Shown here: positions 7,647 to 11,254 of the stretch, piece after piece | Position numbering within the stretch: position 1 is the first letter of the stretch | How the letters are laid out: the number at the start of each line of letters is the position of its first letter | Origin: Fimbriiglobus sp. | GTDB lineage: Bacteria; Planctomycetota; Planctomycetia; Gemmatales; Gemmataceae | Assembly (NCBI GenBank): GCA_025352585.1 | Contig: JANXTD010000776.1 | Location: forward strand, 1-11,254 | Direction of reading: 5' to 3' | Length of the DNA stretch: 11,254 nucleotides | Translations under genes and position numbers: made by a program | The notes under the pieces: generated by a model | The model's database searches: none | What the model was told of the DNA's origin: nothing | What the model saw: the letters and a program-made list of their open reading frames with translations, nothing else

Positions 7647-8762
7647 TCACGTGTCGCCGTAGAGGTCGTGGATCATCGGGTCGAGGCGCTTGGTGTTGCG
7701 CTCCACGGCCAGGACGATGGTTTGCTCCTCCATGCCGTCGCCGGAGGTCGCCACGGCCGGGATGATTTGCCGGCTGTCCGGCAGGCTGAAGCGCATCGTC
7801 GCGGTGCCGTCGGCCCCGATTGGCACTGGCTCGTTCTGCAACGTCACCGTCGCGGCGGGGTCGGTCTTGACGTAGACGATCAACTCGGCGTCGAGGTCGA
7901 AGAAGAACTTCTTGAGCTTGCCGGGCAGGACCGCGCCGGTGCCGAAGGTGTTTTCCTTGAGCGGCCGGCGGAAGGCCTCCTCGGCGTGGCGGCGGGCGTC
8001 GGCGGCTTCCTCGACCTTGGTGCGCGGGCCGCCCGACTCCGGCGGCAAGTCGCCGTTGAGGGCTTCGCTCGTGCCGGCCGTCGGCGAAGTCAGCACGTTC
8101 GAGCGGGCCAGCGCGAAGAAGCGGTTCTGCCGCGTCAGGTAGCCGATGTCCGCGCGGTAAGTGCGCGGCGGCTGCGGCACGTCGATGTACCAGTGGCTAC
8201 AGCCGCCGTGGACGACGATGTCCTTGACGATGGCCTCGGACGTGCTGGTGGTGTCGGTGCTGCTCACGTCGCAGAGCCGGATGATCGGCTTGGCCCCGTG
8301 CCAATCCTGGTTCAGCGCCGCCTCGGCCCGCTGGACCGACTGGAGCGAGAGTTCCCAGTAAACGTGCAGCCAGTAGGCGTCCGGGGCGGTCAGGTGGATG
8401 CGGTCCTTGACGATGCCGGCCTGGCGGGTGCGGGCCGAGAGGTCCTTATCGCTGGGGATCGCCGCCTCGACGCGCAGCGTTGAGTGGGCCTTGCCGCCGC
8501 CCTTGCCCGGCTCGACCTTGCCGGTGGACTTGGGCGCGCGGGCCGGTCGGGCCGTCGGCTTCGCGCCGGGCTTGGCCGGCTCGGCGGGCCGGGGCGTCGG
8601 CTTGGCGGCCGGCTTCGACGCGGTGCGGGACGCCGGCTTGCTGTGCTTGGCCTTCGGCTTCTCGACGACCTTCGTGGCCGCCGGCACCGGCTTGCTCTTA
8701 CCGCGGCTCGGGGCGGCGACGGGCTTGGGGGTCGATTTCGCGGCGGACGGCAGGACTTTCAC
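7647..8762 (-). CDS. DUF4912 protein with Lys/Pro/Ala-rich N-terminal tail
   Basis: The 371-residue protein has two parts. Residues 5-92 are low-complexity and strongly basic, rich in Lys, Pro and Ala (repeats such as KPAAKPTPRPAEPAKP), like histone H1-type or linker tails. From about 119 a DUF4912-type domain begins: DRIHLTAPDAYWLHVYWELS (120-139), then the IIRLCDV strand at 160-166, WYIDVP at 191-196 and YRADIGYL at 202-209. That pattern of a dYWL-x-vYWEL motif followed by strand segments is typical of DUF4912. The C-terminal third (about 245-371) has a charged helix then beta-rich sequence of unknown family. The function of DUF4912 is not established. The GTG at 8762 was chosen because AAGGTGA (8767-8773 on this strand) sits 4 bases upstream; the frame stays open to a GTG at 8921, but that extension has no ribosome binding site and looks non-coding. 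It heads the minus-strand run and is divergent from the ATP synthase operon. Confidence 0.82.
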   Translation of the reverse strand: MKVLPSAAKSTPKPVAAPSRGKSKPVPAATKVVEKPKAKHSKPASRTASKPAAKPTPRPAEPAKPGAKPTARPARAPKSTGKVEPGKGGGKAHSTLRVEAAIPSDKDLSARTRQAGIVKDRIHLTAPDAYWLHVYWELSLQSVQRAEAALNQDWHGAKPIIRLCDVSSTDTTSTSEAIVKDIVVHGGCSHWYIDVPQPPRTYRADIGYLTRQNRFFALARSNVLTSPTAGTSEALNGDLPPESGGPRTKVEEAADARRHAEEAFRRPLKENTFGTGAVLPGKLKKFFFDLDAELIVYVKTDPAATVTLQNEPVPIGADGTATMRFSLPDSRQIIPAVATSGDGMEEQTIVLAVERNTKRLDPMIHDLYGDT

Positions 8763-8766
8763 AGGT

Positions 8767-8773
8767 TCACCTT
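8767..8773 (-). promoter_or_regulatory. Ribosome binding site fixing the DUF4912 gene start
   Basis: AAGGTGA on the minus strand closely matches the anti-Shine-Dalgarno complement and is 4 bases before the GTG at 8762. It decides the start over the longer open frame that reaches 8921. Confidence 0.7.
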
Positions 8774-8798
8774 GGGGTGGCGGGTCGCCGAGTTCTAA

Positions 8799-8818
8799 CC
8801 CACGGCTCAAGCCGTCGG
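8799..8818. repeat. Short imperfect palindrome upstream of DUF4912 gene
   Basis: ACGGC at 8802-8806 and GCCGT at 8811-8815 pair around a TCAA loop; with one C·C mismatch the arms extend to CC at 8799-8800 and GG at 8817-8818. It lies 37-56 bases before the DUF4912 start codon, so it would be in the mRNA leader or act as a protein-binding site. Only one copy is in the window. Similar ACGGCTTGAGCCGT-type palindromes are, to my recollection, common repeats in planctomycete genomes, but I cannot confirm that here. Confidence 0.45.
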
Positions 8819-8976
8819 TCGCCCCGGTTCGGTTTTCGTGAGCGGCATCGCGCGGGCGTCCTGCACTCGGTCCGAATCGCAAAGACTCTGGAACTCCCCG
8901 GCCGCATCCGGCTAATGACACTCTAGCGCGGTCGCGTCGGGGCGTCGGAAATCGCTTCGGGCACCGCCTCCCGCGT

Positions 8977-9007
8977 GGGGCCGGGGCGGGGGTTGGGGCG
9001 GGTTGGG
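8977..9007 (+). other. Six-run G-quadruplex motif
   Basis: G-runs at 8977-8980, 8983-8986, 8988-8992, 8995-8998, 9000-9002 and 9005-9007 are separated by only 2, 1, 2, 1 and 2 bases. Four runs of three with short loops would already be a strong G-quadruplex motif; six give several overlapping folds. It sits in the middle of the divergent region between the DUF4912 gene and the ATP synthase operon. Whether it folds in the cell cannot be told from sequence. Confidence 0.65.
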
Positions 9008-9016
9008 TCGTTTAAT

Positions 9017-9046
9017 CGTTCAAGGCCGCGACGCCTGGCTTGAACG
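9017..9046. repeat. Perfect 8-bp inverted repeat
   Basis: CGTTCAAG at 9017-9024 and CTTGAACG at 9039-9046 are exact reverse complements with a 14-base spacer. A direct repeat CGCGACGC at 9027-9034 and 9052-9059 overlaps it. It could be an operator for a dimeric regulator or a hairpin in an RNA; nothing decides between them. Confidence 0.5.
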
Positions 9047-9072
9047 CAAGTCGCGACGCAGACATCCTCTGA

Positions 9073-9103
9073 GACAATTTAAGAAAACCGGTGCGGTATT
9101 GTC
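9073..9103. repeat. 6-bp inverted repeat in the AT-rich island
   Basis: GACAAT at 9073-9078 and ATTGTC at 9098-9103 are reverse complements with a 19-base spacer. Short repeats of this size can be chance; the AT-rich setting in an otherwise GC-rich sequence is the reason for listing it. Confidence 0.3.
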
Positions 9104-9272
9104 AATCGAACTTCGGGGTTCCGGGGCGTCTTTACCGATTTTTCCTACTCGGGAGTCCGGTCGGGGGCATTTTAAGGACTTGAAGGTTCAGGATCCTCAT
9201 CAAAATACTACGACAATGCCCGGTTTCCCATCTTTAAGTCCAGTCCGTGGACGGTCACGGGCGACCGCGCAA

Positions 9273-9302
9273 GCGACTTTGTGAAAAAAATCACGAAGTC
9301 GC
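9273..9302. promoter_or_regulatory. 12-bp hairpin with all-A loop, operator-like, before the ATP synthase promoter
   Basis: Arms at 9273-9284 and 9291-9302 pair over 12 positions, 11 Watson-Crick and one T·G (wobble in RNA), around a loop of six A. It ends 2 bases before the candidate -35 box of the ATP synthase operon. No T-tract follows on the plus strand, so it does not look like an intrinsic terminator there. Placement next to the -35 fits a regulator binding site; as RNA it would be a stable hairpin if transcribed from further upstream. Confidence 0.6.
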
Positions 9303-9304
9303 CG

Positions 9305-9332
9305 TTGACGGGTTCGGACACTTTCCCACAAT
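9305..9332 (+). promoter_or_regulatory. Candidate sigma-70-type promoter of the ATP synthase operon
   Basis: TTGACG at 9305-9310 (5 of 6 to TTGACA) and CACAAT at 9327-9332 (4 of 6 to TATAAT) are 16 bases apart. Transcription would begin near 9339, giving a leader of about 33 bases before the first ATG at 9373. This is consensus matching only. Confidence 0.45.
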
Positions 9333-9372
9333 GACTTCACAGACCCGGTCGAGACTCTGAGTCGGGGTAGAA

Positions 9373-9576
9373 ATGGCGGCCAACAAGCCGGTCGGCTTGG
9401 GGTTGGCGATGATCGGCTCGGAACTCGTCGCGTTCGCCCTCGCCGGCATCGCCGTCGATTTCTTCGCCGGAACACGCGGCGGATTTACCGTCGCGGCGTT
9501 GATTTTGGGCATGGCGGCCGCCGTCGTGCTGACGGTCCGGTTGCTCCGGGACGACTCGCCGGGCGTCGGGCCATGA
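9373..9576 (+). CDS. AtpZ-like small subunit of F0F1 ATP synthase operon (PF09527-type)
   Basis: The 67-residue protein has two membrane helices, about 7-27 and 36-57, joined by a short turn VDFFAGTRGG (28-37). The pattern of G-rich helix, aspartate, G-T turn and second G/A-rich helix matches the small AtpZ/AtpQ-type proteins often encoded just ahead of ATP synthase F0 genes. Proteins of this type are linked to Mg2+ or Ca2+ and to AtpI, but the molecular role is not settled. The ATG at 9373 has a GGGG run 5-6 bases upstream. Its stop overlaps the next start (ATGA). It is the first gene of the operon, and the candidate promoter lies 40-70 bases upstream. Confidence 0.75.
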   Translation: MAANKPVGLGLAMIGSELVAFALAGIAVDFFAGTRGGFTVAALILGMAAAVVLTVRLLRDDSPGVGP

Positions 9577-9986
9577 CGCGTTGGGGTGTCGGGTCACTCG
9601 GGTTGCTGCTCGCCGGGGTCGCCTCGGTCGGGTACGTCGCGGCTCGCTTCGGCAACCAGCCCCACGCCGAGATGGCGGCCGCCTCCGCGAGCTTGATGTT
9701 CCTCGCCGCGGTCGTTGCCGGTGTCGCGGAGTGGCGGGTCGCCCGAGGTGGCGGCGAGGCGTTGGTGCTGGCGTATTGGGTCGGCGTCGGGGTCCGCGGG
9801 CTAGTCGGCGTGGTGGGCGTGATGATGCTCGCCCGCTTCGGCTTCGGCCCGCACGATCGCCGGGCGTTGGTCCTTTGGGTGCTGACTTCGTACTTGGTAG
9901 TGTTGGTGTTCGAGACGGTCCGGTCGGTCCGCGCCGCGGACCTCGCAAGGCTGGCGAAATCGGGAAGGGGCGGGGGGACCGAATGA
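9573..9986 (+). CDS. AtpI-like four-helix membrane protein
   Basis: The 137-residue protein shows four hydrophobic segments at about 5-24, 36-54, 64-89 and 96-116, ending in a charged, Gly-rich tail. Size, helix count and place between the AtpZ-like gene and atpB fit AtpI (UncI), a helper that assists assembly of the c-ring in some bacteria. The sequence itself is too divergent for me to be sure of the family, so position carries much of the call. The ATG at 9573 overlaps the preceding stop by ATGA, and its own stop overlaps the atpB start in the same way, so the three genes are likely translationally coupled. The G-rich 3' end (GGGGCGGGGGG at 9967-9977) doubles as the ribosome binding region for atpB. 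Confidence 0.6.
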   Translation: MTRWGVGSLGLLLAGVASVGYVAARFGNQPHAEMAAASASLMFLAAVVAGVAEWRVARGGGEALVLAYWVGVGVRGLVGVVGVMMLARFGFGPHDRRALVLWVLTSYLVVLVFETVRSVRAADLARLAKSGRGGGTE

Positions 9987-10888
9987 GTGCAGCTCAAGCC
10001 GTAGCGCCAGGCGAGAAGCCCTTCGTGGACTTCACGAACGAGGCCCAGGACGCCGACCACTTCATGTTCTTCGAGTCGCTTGGTCTCGAACTCAAGCTGC
10101 CCAACCTCGGCGGCTGGCAGGTCACGAAGTTTCACGTGCTTCTCGGCTTCTCGGCCCTCGCCACCGCGGTCATCCTGCTCTGGCTGGGCCGGCGGATGCG
10201 CTCCGGGGCACCGCCGCGCGGCGTCGCCCAGGGGGCCGCGGAGTCGGTCGTCTACTTCGTCCGCGACCAGATCGCCCGCCCCGCCATCGACTACAAGGAC
10301 CACCACGGCCACGTCCACCACGACGGCGACAAGTACGTGCCGTTTTTGGGCACTACCTTCCTGTTCGTGCTGATCGCCAACATGCTCGGCATGATCCCGT
10401 TCCTGGGGTCGCCGACCGCGAGCATCGCCGTCACGTCGGCGTTGGCGTTGATCGTGTTTCTCTACACGCACTTTTCGGGCATTCAGCAGAACGGCTTCGG
10501 CGGCTACGCCAAGTCGTTCGTGCCGAACATCAAGCTCGAAGGCCCGGCGAAGTACCCCGGCTACCTGCTGATCTTGCTGATGCTGGCGCTCGAACTCCTG
10601 ACGCCGCTGATCCGGCCGTTCGTGCTGGCCGTGCGTCTGTTCGCCAACATGCTGGCCGGGCACGTCGCGATTTTCGTGATGCTGTTCTTCATCACGATGG
10701 TCGCGAAGGCCGACTGGATCGCCTTCCACAAAGGCTCGGAGTCGCTGTACTTCGTGGTCGCCCCGCTGAGCGTCGCCATCGTGACGGCACTGAGCCTCCT
10801 GGAACTCCTGGTCGCGGGGTTGCAGGCGTTCATCTTCACGCTACTGAGTGCGATTTTCATCGGGCTGGCCCGACACCCGGCCCACTAA
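9983..10888 (+). CDS. atpB: F0F1 ATP synthase subunit a
   Basis: The 301-residue integral membrane subunit forms the two ion half-channels beside the c-ring. The essential arginine is R218 in VRLFANMLAGH (217-227), and the last helix has ELLVAGLQAFIFTLLSAIFIG with E274 and Q281, corresponding to E. coli R210, H245 and Q252. Position 227 is His where E. coli has E219, so the E219/H245 pair of E. coli is swapped to His/Glu, as known in mitochondrial-type subunits. Helix 1 is near 50-68, helix 2 near 118-141. Between them residues 107-113 (HHGHVHH) hold five histidines in a predicted cytoplasmic loop. The ATG at 9983 overlaps the upstream stop as ATGA and is preceded by a G-rich ribosome binding region; the longer frame to 9581 overlaps the previous gene and was rejected. 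Confidence 0.95.
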   Translation: MSAAQAVAPGEKPFVDFTNEAQDADHFMFFESLGLELKLPNLGGWQVTKFHVLLGFSALATAVILLWLGRRMRSGAPPRGVAQGAAESVVYFVRDQIARPAIDYKDHHGHVHHDGDKYVPFLGTTFLFVLIANMLGMIPFLGSPTASIAVTSALALIVFLYTHFSGIQQNGFGGYAKSFVPNIKLEGPAKYPGYLLILLMLALELLTPLIRPFVLAVRLFANMLAGHVAIFVMLFFITMVAKADWIAFHKGSESLYFVVAPLSVAIVTALSLLELLVAGLQAFIFTLLSAIFIGLARHPAH

Positions 10889-10945
10889 ATCGACGACAAC
10901 GGTCCCGGCAATCCCTACGATCAAACTCGACCCCGACACGCCACT

Positions 10946-10959
10946 GGAACGCGGGTTCC
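10946..10959 (+). other. Small hairpin in the atpB-atpE gap
   Basis: GGAAC at 10946-10950 and GTTCC at 10955-10959 pair around a GCGG loop, flanked by CCACT copies at 10941-10945 and 10961-10965. It sits 27 bases before the atpE start, in the only gap between the F0 genes seen here. A role in raising c-subunit translation or in mRNA processing is possible but speculative. Confidence 0.35.
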
Positions 10960-10985
10960 GCCACTCTTCAGGATGGGTTTTCTCG

Positions 10986-11254
10986 ATGCGCAATGTTCTC
11001 GCTCTCCTGGTCGCCTTCGTCGCCCTCTCCGGCAGCGTTTTGGCCGAAGACAAGACGGTCGTCACCACCACGACGCCCGCCGGCACCGCGGTCGCCCCCG
11101 TCGTGACGGCCGCGAAGGCGATGAACCTCGCCCCGATCGGCATGGGCCTGTCGGTCATCGGCATCGGCGTCGGCCTGGGGCTGATCGGCTTCGGGGCGAT
11201 GAGCGGCATCGCCCGCCAGCCGGAGCAGGCCGACTACATCCGCACCGCGATGCT
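10986..11254 (+). CDS. atpE: F0F1 ATP synthase subunit c, with N-terminal signal-like extension (truncated at right edge)
   Basis: The first 89 codons are present; the gene runs off the window before the helix-2 carboxylate. Residues 1-20 look like a cleavable signal peptide (MRN, a hydrophobic stretch LALLVAFVALSG, then SVLA), followed by a Thr/Ala/Pro-rich segment to about 45. The canonical subunit c begins near M46 (NLAPIGMGL): helix 1 with GIGVGLG at 59-65 and the polar loop ARQPE at 76-80. Where Na+-coupled c subunits have a glutamine in helix 1, this one has leucine (L64 by my alignment back from ARQPE), which points to proton coupling. The ATG at 10986 has AGGA about 12 bases upstream; an internal ATG at 11121 is an alternative start but its GAAGG is too close. 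The 97-base gap from atpB carries a small hairpin. Confidence 0.9.
   Translation, partial: MRNVLALLVAFVALSGSVLAEDKTVVTTTTPAGTAVAPVVTAAKAMNLAPIGMGLSVIGIGVGLGLIGFGAMSGIARQPEQADYIRTAM

Larger units (their letters stand above)
8763..9372. other. 610-base divergent intergenic region
   Basis: This is the largest gene-free stretch, between the minus-strand DUF4912 gene and the plus-strand ATP synthase operon. It holds a short palindrome near the DUF4912 start, a six-run G-quadruplex motif (8977-9007), an inverted repeat at 9017-9046, an AT-richer island at about 9061-9240 (87 G+C of 180 by hand count, against a clearly GC-rich surround), an inverted repeat at 9073-9103, a 12-bp hairpin at 9273-9302 and a candidate promoter at 9305-9332. 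Short open frames here (for example 9003-9284) lack a ribosome binding site and any recognisable protein. No tRNA fold was found by eye. A small RNA is possible but unproven. Confidence 0.6.

Noticed and set aside
7536..8483. Plus-strand frame (315 codons) opposite the DUF4912 gene
   Set aside because: Shadow frame rich in Arg, Gly, Val and Asp; the minus strand has DUF4912 motifs and a clear ribosome binding site.
8763..8921. Extended start of the DUF4912 protein, with an LAGC string near its N-terminus that resembles a lipobox
   Set aside because: Only two residues precede the LAGC string, so there is no signal peptide, and no ribosome binding site precedes the GTG at 8921; the GTG at 8762 has AAGGTGA.
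9180..9209. TTGAAG ... AATACT as an alternative ATP synthase promoter
   Set aside because: The -10 match is poor and the distance to the first gene is long; the pair at 9305-9332 is better.
9003..9284. 93-codon open frame in the intergenic region
   Set aside because: No ribosome binding site, unlike codon use, no family, and it crosses the AT-rich island and hairpin.
8763..9372. tRNA or CRISPR array in the long intergenic region
   Set aside because: No cloverleaf or T-loop consensus was found on either strand, and there are no regularly spaced identical repeats.

Overview
This window looks like chromosomal DNA of a planctomycete, most likely the high-GC Gemmata lineage (Gemmataceae). The evidence is a very GC-rich sequence with strong G/C third-position bias, a Ser/Thr kinase fused through one membrane helix to a formylglycine-generating-enzyme-like (FGE-sulfatase) domain, and many GTG starts. 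No rRNA, marker gene or search supports the assignment, so it is an inference.

Layout: (1) Positions 1-228 carry no recognisable gene, only a G-rich tract at the left edge. (2) 229-2340, minus strand, encodes the membrane kinase/FGE-like protein. (3) Divergent from it, 2470-5027 on the plus strand is a two-gene operon for glycolate oxidase subunits GlcE and GlcF, joined by an ATGA overlap; no glcD lies in the window. (4) 5078-8762, minus strand, holds four genes, which read in transcription order are a DUF4912 protein with a Lys/Pro/Ala-rich tail, a polytopic GT-C/TMTC-like membrane protein, a small lipoprotein and a RidA-family protein. The last three are closely spaced and probably co-transcribed. 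A short inverted repeat between the convergent glcF and ridA may be a shared terminator. (5) 8763-9372 is a 610-base intergenic region with a six-run G-quadruplex motif, an AT-rich island, several inverted repeats, a 12-bp hairpin with an all-A loop and a candidate promoter. (6) 9373 to the right edge starts an F0F1 ATP synthase operon on the plus strand: an AtpZ-like small subunit, an AtpI-like four-helix protein, atpB (subunit a) and a truncated atpE (subunit c). The first three genes overlap by ATGA; a 97-base gap with a small hairpin precedes atpE.

Functionally, the ATP synthase membrane-sector genes and glcEF are ordinary housekeeping metabolism. The kinase points to planctomycete envelope signalling. 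The minus-strand cluster of membrane protein, lipoprotein and RidA protein has no clear joint role. I see no CRISPR array, mobile element, toxin-antitoxin pair or evident defence system. The best candidates for something under-described are the structured intergenic region upstream of the ATP synthase genes, the signal-peptide-like N-terminus on subunit c, and the DUF4912 protein.
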